DNA of 64,000 bases from Cristatella mucedo (GCA_009760855.2 WPIO01000001.1:17932501-17996500), one strand, 5' to 3'. Numbered from the stretch's first letter, positions 23,585 through 34,523 are shown. Notes: a model not told the origin generated them from the sequence alone. Translations and numbers: made by a program.

Positions 23585-24253
23585 TCAACACCCGACCATG
23601 TGATTATAATGAATGTTATCCTTAAAGTTCTGTGGTGCAATAATGTATCTCGATCCACAGATTACGTGGTTGCCAAAAGCTTCGCCGGGAACCGACCGTA
23701 CCTCGCCGGGCAGAAAAGCCACCTTGCGATTGGTGAGCAGTCCCGGCAAGATGGCGGTGAACGAGTCCCGCCTGGCATCGTAATAGATCCTCCAGACAGC
23801 ACGCCTCGTCATGGTTCGGGCGACGGCCACTAGGGCTAGCGCGACCAGCAATGCCACCGGCTTCAGTGGCCCGGCGTCGTCGACACTAAGGTACGCCAGA
23901 GCGCTGCCGCCGTCGACGCGACGGCGAGGTGGAGGCAGGCGGCGCGCAGCCTCCTCGGTCTGTCTGCGCTCTGAGTATGACCGGTAGGCGTCCAGGGCTA
24001 GCGCGACCGCCATGGGTGTGCACGTGGTGTACACGACGATCTGACACCAGAACGCATACGAGCCGACCGTGCTGCTGTACACGAGCTCGTCCGCTATGGT
24101 CGCTCCATCGCGCCAACGCATCCTCTTCAGTATGGCGTCCCGGGTCTGTCCCGGCAGCCACCTCCACAGCAGGCTGCCCGCACGGTTGCTGAGCTGGCCA
24201 TTGCTGGTGTGCACGAGACGGCCAGGCGGGCTTGCGTGCCATCGGCCCGGCAC
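23585..24253 (-). CDS. TMEM70: TMEM70-like mitochondrial protein, main coding exon (5' end open)
   Basis: TMEM70 is an inner-membrane protein of mitochondria that assists assembly of ATP synthase (c-ring) and complex I. The frame shows the family layout. An ELVYSSTVGSYAFW segment (compare human RLIYTGNMARAVFG) leads into a first membrane helix (about VVYTTCTPMAVALAL). A second helix is LKPVALLVALALVAVA. The tail has RIYYDARRDSFTAILPGLL, and DNIHYNHMVGC at the end corresponds to the human DYIHLMGYD region. It ends at a TGA at 23585. There is no in-frame ATG before MRWRDGATIADEL (the first is at about 24122), and a TAG blocks the frame about 40 bases above 24253. The mitochondrial targeting part must therefore lie in an upstream exon that I could not place. 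A processed copy is possible but the long clean frame argues for a real gene. Confidence 0.68.
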   Translation of the reverse strand: MPGRWHASPPGRLVHTSNGQLSNRAGSLLWRWLPGQTRDAILKRMRWRDGATIADELVYSSTVGSYAFWCQIVVYTTCTPMAVALALDAYRSYSERRQTEEAARRLPPPRRRVDGGSALAYLSVDDAGPLKPVALLVALALVAVARTMTRRAVWRIYYDARRDSFTAILPGLLTNRKVAFLPGEVRSVPGEAFGNHVICGSRYIIAPQNFKDNIHYNHMVGC

Positions 24254-24869
24254 CTGCCAGCGTTCCGAACGGCGCTCGCTCTAGCATGCGCTGCAGCAGC
24301 ACCACAGGTCACGCCGATGACCCGGTCTGCCACGAGGAGATAAATTTAGATACATTGTGCTGCACATGTCCACGATTGCAGTAAATAAAGCTCCAGGCCA
24401 CGTGATGTGCACAGCAAAATTTATCCAACCGAAATAAGAAATAGTCTAGCATCGTACATCGTACAGAGCTGAGCTCGAATTTCACACTGGTAAGTGAAGC
24501 TGAGCCGATTACATCTGGATTAGACAAAGTTTGCGTAATTGTTTTTTCTTTTATGTGTAGGATGTCAAGAACACCATCTACCATTTCTAACAGATTTGTC
24601 TTTCGAAAGGTATCCTAAACAGATATTTGATTGTCGGAAAATTTTTATAAGTATTTTCTTAAAACAAAATTACACAGATTTCTTAAGATCGAAAGTCTTG
24701 GTAGCATACGAAGACTTTCCAGACTGACTTTCAAGAATTTATATTCTGCACGGAAGGGAGATTTTAGACACGCAACGGCAGTCTATAAATCTCAAGCAAG
24801 GAAGAAGAATACATTAAGCAAATTATAAGCAAAAACAAAGGAGGCATGCCAACTGTGCACGGCGCCTTT

Positions 24870-24955
24870 AACTATTTTATGCTTGCAGACATTGTGCATG
24901 CTACCACTTACTATTTGATTATGCTTCTTTTACAGAGCACGAAGCTGTGCATCAA
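24870..24955 (+). mobile_element. LINE 3' UTR fragment
   Basis: GACATTGTGCATGCTACCAC and ATTATGCTTCTTTTACAG resemble the LINE UTR close to the tail. Confidence 0.45.
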
Positions 24956-25291
24956 ACGCACACCTAATCCCCAAATATTCTAGCTCCTGCTAAAAAGAAA
25001 TGGTCGCCTCCTCAGGAAGCGGTCTCTGATTGCGTGCACGGAAGAAGCACGACTCGAGTGGCTCTCTAACCACTACAAAAACAAAACGATTAAACTCTAC
25101 TGCTTCGAGTCTGAATCTCAGCATCGAAATAGAGTGCCGCCCGGAAGCCTCTTTACAGTCATCTGAGATGAGACGGTGCGATTGCCCATTCGGAGAGACT
25201 GCAGCTGCACCCAGAAGCTGCAGTCTCTGCCTGGCAGCTCCATCCATAAACAAATTAACAGACTCCCTTACGAGCACAAAGAGACGGAGAG

Positions 25292-25735
<444 letters not shown>

Positions 25736-25860
25736 ACAATAATAATAATAACAAATTACTTACACAAAACACCAAGACAACTCAAACCTCCTCCCAGGCA
25801 CTTTATATATGATGGACAAGAAGCATGACAATTGGTTAGTTATAAACAACACACGACACA
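25736..25860 (-). mobile_element. LINE 3' tail, reversed and decayed
   Basis: AATAATAATAATAACAAATT followed by TCCTCCCAGGCACTTTATAT and AAGCATGACAATTGGTTAG, the reverse of the LINE end with much of the hairpin eroded. Confidence 0.55.
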
Positions 25861-25884
25861 AACTGAATAGTTGTGGGTGACTAA

Positions 25885-26019
25885 GCATCACCCAGAAACT
25901 GGACAGCCTAACTCTCAAAAATGGGCTCGGCCAGCATATCTCTGCAGTGGATAGACAACCACATTAGCTCCACAGTCAAGCCTGAGCACTTTTAGCAACA
26001 TGGTTTGATTGGGGCTTAT
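25885..26019 (+). mobile_element. LINE fragment, RT C-terminal part, decayed
   Basis: GGGCTCGGCCAGCATATCTC and CACATTAGCTCCACAGTCAA match the region after the YADD motif in the main copy. The order of pieces shows a separate older insertion. Confidence 0.6.
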
Positions 26020-28190
26020 TCAGATAAGGCATACAAAAGATCCGGACTAACTGTCCATCGACAGACATATGAAGACTACTGTAGGTCGTAGCAATCGATC
26101 CTAGCAAAGGCTAAGTCTAGCTTCTATAAAAACATTGTTGAATCACAGATGCACAATCCAAAAATGCTGATGTCGACAATAAACCATCTCCTCAACCGTT
26201 CCCAGGTTAGCTCCTTACCAGATGATCCTTGTGATGATCTAGCCGATCGCTTCTCTCGATTCTTTGTGCAGAAGATAGACAAAATCAGGGAATCCATCCC
26301 TGCGATGACAACCTTCCTACTAGAATGCTGTTCCTCGGTTCCTGGCTGCGCCTCAATGTCTGCATTTAAACAGGTCACCAGTGATGTAGTCCTAAAGCTC
26401 GTATCTCAATCAAAGAAGACAACAAGTCCACTGGACCCTATTCCCACTGTCCTGCTCCTACGTTGCATTGATCTGCTGCTGCCATGCATAACCAGCATCA
26501 TTAATATGTCATTAGCCTCAGGTCAGGTCCCAGCACCTTTCAAAAAAGCTGTAGTCAGGCCACTTCTCAAGAAAGCTACACTAGACCAAAAGAACTTGAG
26601 CAACTACCGCCCAGTCTCCCTTCTACCATTCCTATCAAAGACACTGGAACGGGTCGTGGCAGACCAGCTGAACTCGTATATCGAAACCTCACACCTTGCT
26701 AGTAAGTTCCAGTCTGGCTTTAGAGCTAATCACTCCACAGAGTCAGCATTGCTTCGGGTATACAACGACCTACTTAGGAATGCAGACATGGGTAGAGTGT
26801 CTCTTCTTGTTTTGCTCGATCTTTCGGCAGCTTTTGATACCATCGATCACAAAGTACTTCTAGAGCACCTCTCATCTCGCCTGGGCATCACTGGCACTGC
26901 TCTGCAGTGGTTCAGGTCCTATCTCAGTGGGAGACTCCAGAGTGTTGACGTGAATGGACAAAGATCATCTGAGGTACCTCTGAAATATGGAGTACCTCAG
27001 GGCTCTGTGCTAGGTCCGGTCCTTTTCACCGTTTATACTCTCCCTCTCGCTGATGTGATTGCCAAGCACAATCTAGGCTTTCACTTCTATGCGGATGACA
27101 CTCAGTTGTACCTTTGCTTTGATCCCTCCCAGCCTTCGAGCACCTCAAATTCTCTCAACTCACTTGCTGCATGCATTGATGACATCCGATCATGGATGGC
27201 AGCAAATTTTCTAAAACTAAACGATGATAAAACTAACTTACTAGTTATGGGCAAACCTAGTGTTATTCAGAAATTGGAAAGGCTGACTTTCAAAATTGGC
27301 TCTGCCAGCATATCTCCAGTTGCATCAGCTCGAAATCTAGGTGTCATATTCCAAAGCGACCTCTCGTTAGACGACCACATCAGCTCCACAGTCAAATCAG
27401 CCTATTTTCAGCTTCATAACATTGCTAAAATTAGGGCTTGTTTAGATAAGGATACCACGTCCAAGTTGGTCCATGCATTCGTGACATCTCGTCTCGATTT
27501 CTGCAACTCACTGCTTACTGGCCTACCAGCATGTGCGATCAGGCGATTGCAGCTGGTGCAAAACTCTGCAGCTAGGCTTGTCTGTCGTGAGCGTCGCAGT
27601 TGCCACATTACTCCACTTCTCGCCGACCTGCACTGGTTACCAGTCAAGCAACGTATTGACTTCAAGGTTTTGTCGCTCACTTTTAGGTCTCTTCATTCTA
27701 TGGCTCCAGCCTATCTTTCAGATATACTACCCCATCAGGCAAAGCATCGTACCACTCGCTTTTCGGAATCCAACAGTCTAGAAATACCTCGTACAAACCT
27801 TAAATCCTTTGGAGACCGTGCATTTAGCTCGTATGCTCCCACAGCCTGGAACTCCCTCCCGACCTGCATCAGAACATCCCCTGACCTGACCAGATTTAAA
27901 AGAAACTTAAAAACATACCTATTTAGGACAGCATTTAGTGGGTCCTTGTGATTCGTCCTCGATGTGCTTATGCGTGCTGACACTGTTCATGCTGCCACTA
28001 ACCACATTTGCATGCTGACCCAGTGCATGTAACCCCTAACCATGTTATTCATTTTGTTTGTTTTTCAAGCATGATTTTACTTACTATTCTATTGCGTATC
28101 ACTTTGCAGCAAATGTAAAGCGCCTAGAAAGAGATTAAGTTCTCTGAGGGCGCTTTATCAAGTGCAATATTATTATTATTATTATTATAA
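26020..28190 (+). mobile_element. LINE (L2/CR1-like), 5'-truncated, longest copy
   Basis: A 5'-truncated non-LTR retrotransposon: part of ORF2 upstream of the RT, the RT, a C-terminal domain, a 3' UTR of about 160 bases, a terminal hairpin (GCGCCTAGAAAGAGATTAAG, TTCTCTGAGGGCGC) and an ATT array. The endonuclease part is absent here but is recognisable in the copy at 30.7 kb. The frame continues upstream of the ATG at 26149 but is broken by a TAG at 26089-26091. Family call from FYADDTQLYL and LDLSAAFDTIDHKVLLEHL, typical of the L2/CR1 group. Confidence 0.92.
26149..27951 (+). CDS. Reverse transcriptase part of LINE ORF2
   Basis: Open for 600 residues without stop or frameshift. RT blocks in order: SNYRPVSLLPFLSKTLERVV at about residue 150, LLDLSAAFDTIDHKV at about 221, GVPQGSVLGPVLF at about 280, and the catalytic FYADDTQLYL at about 313. 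A conserved C-terminal domain follows (LQLVQNSAARLVCRERR, ADLHWLPVKQRIDFKVL) and ends near FKRNLKTYLFRTAFS. The enzyme would copy its own RNA at a nicked target. The element is incomplete: no endonuclease domain in this copy and an in-frame stop just upstream, so it is probably not autonomous. Intactness of such a long frame suggests recent insertion relative to its neighbours. Confidence 0.9.
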   Translation: MHNPKMLMSTINHLLNRSQVSSLPDDPCDDLADRFSRFFVQKIDKIRESIPAMTTFLLECCSSVPGCASMSAFKQVTSDVVLKLVSQSKKTTSPLDPIPTVLLLRCIDLLLPCITSIINMSLASGQVPAPFKKAVVRPLLKKATLDQKNLSNYRPVSLLPFLSKTLERVVADQLNSYIETSHLASKFQSGFRANHSTESALLRVYNDLLRNADMGRVSLLVLLDLSAAFDTIDHKVLLEHLSSRLGITGTALQWFRSYLSGRLQSVDVNGQRSSEVPLKYGVPQGSVLGPVLFTVYTLPLADVIAKHNLGFHFYADDTQLYLCFDPSQPSSTSNSLNSLAACIDDIRSWMAANFLKLNDDKTNLLVMGKPSVIQKLERLTFKIGSASISPVASARNLGVIFQSDLSLDDHISSTVKSAYFQLHNIAKIRACLDKDTTSKLVHAFVTSRLDFCNSLLTGLPACAIRRLQLVQNSAARLVCRERRSCHITPLLADLHWLPVKQRIDFKVLSLTFRSLHSMAPAYLSDILPHQAKHRTTRFSESNSLEIPRTNLKSFGDRAFSSYAPTAWNSLPTCIRTSPDLTRFKRNLKTYLFRTAFSGSL

Positions 28191-28640
28191 GGATACCGCA
28201 GACAGGCTAGGCTGGTCCATGCATTTGAGACATCCCATCTAGACTCCAGCAACTCACTACTTGCATGTCTTCTTGCCTAGTGCAATAAAACGTTTTAAGT
28301 TGGTACAAAACTCTGCAGCCAGGCTTTCGTCTGTCGTGATTGTCGGAACTGCCCCGGCTCCCATCAAGCAGCACACCAACTTCCTGGAGCTCTTCCACTT
28401 TAAGGTCCTGTCACTCACTTTTAGGTCCGTACGATCTCTTACTTTGACCTACCTGTCTGAAACACCTCCTTATCATCACAGCACCAGCTCCACTGACTCA
28501 AGCCGTTTAATCAACTGTGCTTATAATCAACCCCGAATCCTCTGGAGACCATGCGCCAGTTTGTAAGCGCCCAAAACCTAGAATTCACTCCCGACTGACA
28601 TCATAACATCCGACTTGACAGCCAATTTAAAAGGAAGCTA
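28191..28640 (+). mobile_element. LINE fragment, C-terminal domain, decayed
   Basis: AAGGATACCGCAGACAGGCT to AACTCTGCAGCCAGGCTTTC matches the region after the RT, directly following the ATT tail of the main copy. Several frameshifts and deletions. Confidence 0.7.
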
Positions 28641-29930
28641 ACCTACCTGATCCGTAAATTAAATTAAATATTAGCTGATTTATCAGCCTCATTTATATAC
28701 GAGTTAACATTTAAATAAATGTGCCACGACATTTTGGAGCACCTGGGGCAACTGAACTAGTATGAACATACATTTCCAACCGAAAGTCCTGCATCAAGAA
28801 CTATCGATCTCTATGGTTTCCCATGAATACGACATAACAGGCTATTTGCATGTGTCAACTAGCAGCCAAAAAACATGTTCGAGCTAAAAAAAAAGTCAGC
28901 CAGGCAACGAGTTATTAAGCCCCTCCAACAAGATAAACCCCTCTAAAGTATACCAAACGACATCAAACTAAACAGAATAAAACCTACGAGACACAAAACC
29001 TACAAGACAATGACTGTCGGAGAACTGAAAACGTTCTGGAACATACACCTGCTCAATATTGCAGACTATCAGGTAGCAAATGATAGGTGCATTTTACCAA
29101 AGATTTTCCTCGAGGTTGTAGCCTTTGGAATTAAACGAATGTTCGTTCAGCGTTCAGATTAATTCAGTTTTGGGCTCGTAAGACTCCCAAGAGCGAAAAG
29201 CACTGCTATTTCTGTTTATTCCACAGGTGTAGCAGCACCCAAAAAAAAATTGCTATTCGTTACTTCAGCATTAATAACTAAAAATTAAAGAGAAGCTTAT
29301 TGAGAATTACCCTTATAAAACACCCTTATTGAGAATACGATTCACTACAGAGATTTGAAAGCAAAAAGCAAGCAGTATATGCACGACACAACAACATTAA
29401 TGATCCAGAATCTCGCAAAAGGCAGTCATACAAAGTTTTTGGCCGATTCTTTTGACTTTAACCTTTAAAACCACGAGTTCGTGAGACAGCCTTAACTGAA
29501 GTGCACACGTACCACTCTCAATTAACTTGCAGGCCTCAGTAAGTGAAGTGACATGCAGTTTCGAGACATGACTGAGTCACAATGAGGCCAGGGATTCTCT
29601 GGAAAATGAACCTTGATCTTTCTAAAGCTAGGCAATAATTGCCGGTGGCGCACCCCATCTGATCGGCTTCCCTGACACTGCAACATGTCAGCTTCCTTCG
29701 CTATGCCCCAGGATCAAGTAGGGGCAAGTATGCAAACAAGATACAGGTCATTAGCTGCAACGCCTGTGTTTGCAATGCGCTTAAAAACGCTTATTTTGCA
29801 TGCTGTGTTTTCGCGACTTTTTCATCTTCCTTAGAAATCTCCTAGATGGAACATCACTGCTTCAGGCGTTGCTTTCTAATCCATTTGCATGTTCAAAAGG
29901 CCTCTTACCCAGCAGGAAAACATGTACAAG
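28641..29930. other. No gene seen
   Basis: AT-rich DNA, no frame over 60 codons and no repeat that I recognise. A SINE-like end TTAGCTGATTTATCAGCCTC is present near 28672. Confidence 0.4.
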
Positions 29931-29934
29931 ACAC

Positions 29935-30020
29935 GCTAGTTTAGCCCTGTGGTTAAGGTGCCTTTAAGTAGCTGAGGTCGTAGGCTCGAGCCCCCCTTGT
30001 GGTGCTATACACATGAATTA
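29935..30020 (+). repeat. SINE family A, internally shortened
   Basis: The head (CTAGTTTAGCCCTGTGGTTA) and B box are present, but part of the shared tail hairpin is missing. It ends in GGTGCTATACACATGAATTA and a TA run. Confidence 0.75.
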
Positions 30021-30075
30021 TATATATATATATATATATATATAAGAACCGAGGGTCAAGGTGAATGTATTTGCA

Positions 30076-30163
30076 GATCGAGGTCGTAGGCTCGGGCCCT
30101 GCAGCATATATGAAGCACCTCATTAGAGATTGAAATCTTTTAGGACACTATACAAATGAATTA
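30076..30163 (+). repeat. SINE family A, 5'-truncated copy
   Basis: Begins at the B box region (GAGGTCGTAGGCTCGGGCCC) and runs through the shared tail to CACTATACAAATGAATTATG. Confidence 0.75.
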
Positions 30164-30699
30164 TGTTTATATATTTACAATAATCTGACGGTTCACTTCA
30201 GGCAGAGAACGTACATATATTCTTTAAGGGTTGCATGCAAAATCAAAGTTCGAGAACAACTATACCGATTTCACGCAACTACTTGCTATTATTAAAACAG
30301 TGAGTAGGACTGCATAGTGGGATGGGTAAACATACCTTCACAATGCTCAATTGCCCTAAATGTCGACACATTGAAATGCCGAGCTTAGTTGCTCTGCTTG
30401 ATAACCTGAAGACAAAAAGGCAGAACACGAGCTTATAAGGCTGTACGATGCTTTTGACTTCTGCAACACAAGTCAGATGGCGATGGTGCTGCACGGTAGT
30501 GACAACAGCAGTCACACACATAGGGCACTGTGCTGACGTGCCCACCCACAGGCGTGGCTGCCCATCTCCTCTTATGAAAACTGCGACTGGATGCCGGCAG
30601 CGTCTCTGGTGCCCTCCAACAACTGGTAGATTAATTCAACTAAACACACTACAACTGACGCCACTCTGACAGACAGGTTTTTCTTTCTTCCATACGCTT

Positions 30700-32460
30700 A
30701 GATCAATCAAAAGTGGTGGAGTCAAAATCGTCACGCACTGTCCTCCTTCAATTTCAAACCGTTTGCAGTCCCTTCGAAGCAGTCTTGCGAATCTCTTGTT
30801 TTGAGTCCCTCTAATAACAAGCTGCCAATGGTGGCAGTAATCTACCGCCATCCCCCAGGTAACAAGTCCTTCTTTATGATTTCTTGGATCTAATTTCGAT
30901 TCCGTGCGCAAGAAATTAATTTTTCTTCGCTATGGATTTTAAAATTCATTTTGACAAATTAACTGATGCCTTAAGTGCCGAATCTCGTGCACCGATTGAC
31001 TCATTTTCTCTTGTGGCTCATGTGATGGACCCTAATTACACCACGGGTCACACACTCGATCAAATATTCTCCCACAAGTGCATGCTATCATCCGCTATTA
31101 TTCCCAAATTCTGCTCTTCTGAACACACACAGATCTCATTCAGTCTACAGTGTGTGCCCTCCTCCAGAGCCAAAATCATCTGTGAATCGCGGAACCTCAA
31201 GAGCTTTGACACCAATGCTGTCCTCGAGAAAACTATCTTCTTCACCCGGCTGCTCAATCCACAGTTCCGACCTTTCATTATTGGCACAATGCTACAATAC
31301 ACTCGCTGACGACATGCTCAACGAGTTTGCCCCTCTGACCTAGCAAAATGTGCACCCACGACCAGACGGCCCATTGTTTACTGCAGACATTAGATGAGCA
31401 GGGTCTACTATGCAGATTTTTGAGAAAGCATACAGAAGACCGACACCTATCGGCAGCAGGCATATGAAGACTATTGAAGATCATACCAATCGATCCTTTC
31501 AGAGGCTTCTTGTCTTGCTTCTATGAAAATACTGTATCACAGGTGCACAATCCAACAATGCTGATTTCTACCGTAAACCATCTCCTTAATCGTTTGCAGG
31601 TTAGCTCCTTACTGAGTGATGCTTACGGTGATCTAGCCGATTGCTTCTCTCGCTTCTTTGTCAACAAGACAAACAAGATCAGGGAGTCCATCCCTAAGAT
31701 AGCAGCATCCCCTCTGGACTCATGTCCCTCAATAACAATCCCACAGGGCTCCTCTCACTCAAGTCCGTGCAGCACCTCAATGACTACATTCAAGGATGCC
31801 ATGATGAGTGACCTCATCCTGCAATTCATCTCCCAGTCAAAGAAGACTACTTTTCTTCTAGACCCTATTCCCACTGTCCTAGCTCTACGATGTATAAATC
31901 TGCTGTTACCATGCATACTTAACACAATAAATATGTCCTTAGCCTAAGGTCATGCCCCTGCAGTCTGGTTACTTTCAGCTACATAACATTGCTGAAATTT
32001 GGGCTTGCTTAGACAAGGATACTACATCCAAACTGGTCCATGCATTTTCGACATCCCCTTCCGACTTCTGTAACTCACAGCCTGCTGGTCTACCAGCCTG
32101 TACAATCAGGCACTTACAGTTGGTGGAAAACTCCAAAGCTAGGCTTGTCTGTCGTGAGCGGTGCAGTTGCCATATCACACCACTTCTAGCCAACATGCAC
32201 TAGCTCTCAATAAGCAACACATTGACTTCAAGGGTCTGTGACTCACTTTAAGTCCGGTCATTCTTTGGTTCCACCCTACCCATCAGAATACTCACACCAC
32301 GTAGCTAGGCATCGTACCACCTGCTTTTCTGACTCAAACCGTTTAGCTAGACCTCCTATGGACCATAAATCCTTTGGAGACCGTGCCTTTAGTTAGTATG
32401 CTCCTATAGCCTGGAACTCACTCCCGACTGATGCCACGACATCCCATGTGCATTTATAAT
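30700..32460 (+). mobile_element. LINE copy with endonuclease remnant and deleted RT core
   Basis: Longest copy in the 5' direction. Positions about 30800-31090 carry the decayed AP-endonuclease end (AVIYRHPPGNKSFF, FKIHFDKLTD, GHTLDQIFSH). Then comes the linker and start of the RT part (VHNPTMLISTVNHLLNRLQV at 31540). Near 31947 the sequence jumps from NTINMSLA straight to SGYFQLHNIAEIWACL, skipping all RT catalytic blocks. The C-terminal domain follows to about 32450. Multiple stops and frameshifts: a dead copy. Confidence 0.8.
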
Positions 32461-32838
32461 AATAATAATAATACATTTGAGATAGCACCCCTAGATAACT
32501 CGATCTTTTACAAGGCACTTAACATCTGCAGCAAGGCAAGCACGATCGAATGGTTAGTGGTAACATGCTCAATAAACAACAACAGTAACATGGTTAGGGG
32601 TGAAACACACAGGGTCAGCATGCAAGTATGGTTAGTGGCAGCATGAACAGTATCAGTATGCATAAGCACATAAATGGCAAATCACAGGACCCACTAAATG
32701 CTGTGATAAATAGATGATTTTAGTTTCTTTGTAAATGTGGACAAGTCAGATGTCGTGACGAAAGTAAGAAGTGAGTTCCAGGCTTTGAGAGCATACAAAC
32801 TAAAGACACGGTCTCCAAAGGATTTGAGATTTGTATTA
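32455..32838 (-). mobile_element. LINE 3' end, reversed
   Basis: AATAATAATAATAATACATT tail on the left, eroded hairpin, reversed UTR, and GACACGGTCTCCAAAGGATT (reverse of the ORF2 C-terminus) at the right. It meets an opposite copy at about 32839. Confidence 0.8.
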
Positions 32839-32839
32839 A

Positions 32840-33222
32840 CCTTAAATCCTTTGGAGACCGTGCATTTAGTTCATATGCTCCCAAAGCCTGGAACTCCCTC
32901 CCGACCTGCGTCAGAACATCCCCTGACCTGACCACATTTAAAAGGAACTTAAAAACACACCTATTTAGGACAGCATTTAGTGGGTCCCTGTGATATGTCC
33001 TTCACGTGCTTATGCGTGCTGACACTGTGCATGCTGCCACTAACCACATTTGCATGCCGACCCTGTGCATGTCACCCCTAACCATGTTATTCATTGTTTG
33101 TTTTTCAAGCATGATTTTACTTACCATTCAATTGCATTTCCCTTTGCAGCAAATGTAAAGCGCCTAGAAAGAGATTAAGTTCTCTGAGGGCTTTATCAAG
33201 TATATTATTATTATTATTATTA
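32840..33222 (+). mobile_element. LINE 3' end
   Basis: Begins CTTAAATCCTTTGGAGACCG in the ORF2 C-terminus and runs through UTR, hairpin (GAGATTAAGTTCTCTGAGGG) and ATT array. Confidence 0.85.
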
Positions 33223-33465
33223 TGAGGTATAGATAAACAGTTAGATTCCAAAAAGCGGGTGGAACGATGCTTAGCCTTGACTGGGAGCCAGTGCAGATCG
33301 GCGAGAAGTGGTGAGATGTGGTAACTGCGATACTCACGACAAACAAGCCTAGCTGCCGAGTTTTGCACTAGCTGTAAGCACCTGAGTGCACAGGCCGATA
33401 GACCAGCAAGCAGCGAGTTACAGAAGTCAAGACGGGATGTCACAAATGCACGGACCAATTTAGAT
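33223..33465 (-). mobile_element. LINE ORF2 C-terminal segment, inverted
   Basis: On the minus strand it encodes VRAFVTSRLDFCNSLLAGL and LQLVQNSAARLVCREYRSYH, then LADLHWLPVK joined to AKHRSTRFLESN by an internal deletion. It directly adjoins a plus-oriented 3' segment. Confidence 0.8.
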
Positions 33466-33730
33466 GTTACGACATTTAAAAAGAACTAAAAACACTGTTA
33501 ATAGCAGCATTTGGTGGGACCTTGTGTGGTAATGCTGACACCGTGCATGCTACCATTAACCATATTTTACATGCTGACACTGTGTGTGTCACCTCTAACC
33601 ATGTTATGTTTGTTGACATTATGCATGTTACCACTAATTATTTGACCATGCTTCCTTTACAGTATATGTAAAGTGCCTAAAATGAGAACTTTTCTGAAAG
33701 CACTAAGCAAATGTATTATCCTTGTTATTG
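33466..33730 (+). mobile_element. LINE 3' end, diverged
   Basis: ACATTTAAAAAGAACTAAAA (end of ORF2), UTR with several CATGCT/ACCATTAACC units and an eroded tail AGTATATGTAAAGTGCCTAA. Confidence 0.7.
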
Positions 33731-34151
33731 TTAGGATAATAATTCATGAGCCAGCAGAACCGTGCAGCTAGCCAGCTGACATCGACAGCCCACGGACGTC
33801 AGTACGAAAGGCATGGATCAGGCAGCATCGTTGACGAAAGAACCATTCGGCAATAAAAGGCACTTGCACTTTTGCGACCTGGTAGCAGGTGTGCACACAT
33901 CCGCAGCAGGAAATCTTGCACTGTCCTCTGCAAGCGTGGAGATTGCCTCGAAGGCTCGTCTGCCGCCACACAACAGGCTGCTGAATCGGCCGATCTCCAT
34001 CCTTTGACAAGACCTAGCCGTTAATGCTCCGGCCATCCAGGCTGTGGCTTTGGTGGCTGCGTTTCGACCTAAGGTGTCCCTCAGCCAGGCACCTCGGCCA
34101 GGCACCTTCTAGTACTTACTCTTCAGCACCTGACAACCCGAATCCCTGCAT

Positions 34152-34316
34152 TCAGGCGCTCAAAGCCGACTCGATGGCCTCCAGAAAGCCAGCACACACT
34201 CGACTTGGGCTGGGGTCGAACAGTAAATCCTTGAACTGTGCACGCCTTCTGTGGGAGGCGTGCAGCTCTGCTGCAGCTGCCCTGCATTCAGGCAGTGGTT
34301 TAGACAACCTACTCGA
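34152..34316 (-). CDS. Candidate terminal exon, unknown protein
   Basis: On the minus strand a frame encodes SRLSKPLPECRAAAAELHAS, then HRRRAQFKDLLFDPSPSRV and CAGFLEAIESALSA before a TGA at 34152-34154. The composition (charged and helical, with no low-complexity bias) looks like a real C-terminus. An AG acceptor (GAGTAG|G) after a T-rich stretch would open it in phase 2. I do not recognise the family and found no partner exon, so it may be chance. Confidence 0.3.
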   Translation of the reverse strand, partial: SSRLSKPLPECRAAAAELHASHRRRAQFKDLLFDPSPSRVCAGFLEAIESALSA

Positions 34317-34427
34317 GGCTTGCCAGCAGCTCACCAGTAAAAACAATACACGTGTATGCATATACATATAAATAAATATATGCATGCATACACACATATA
34401 TGTATAAACATACGTGCACACAAATAT

Positions 34428-34523
34428 GTACACACACACACACATACACACACACAAATACACACACACACACACACAAATACACACACACACACACACA
34501 CAAATACACACACACACACACAC
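34428..34523 (+). repeat. (CA)n microsatellite with AAATAC interruptions
   Basis: ACACAC runs are broken at regular intervals by CAAATACAC, giving a higher-order unit of roughly 30 bases. Confidence 0.95.
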
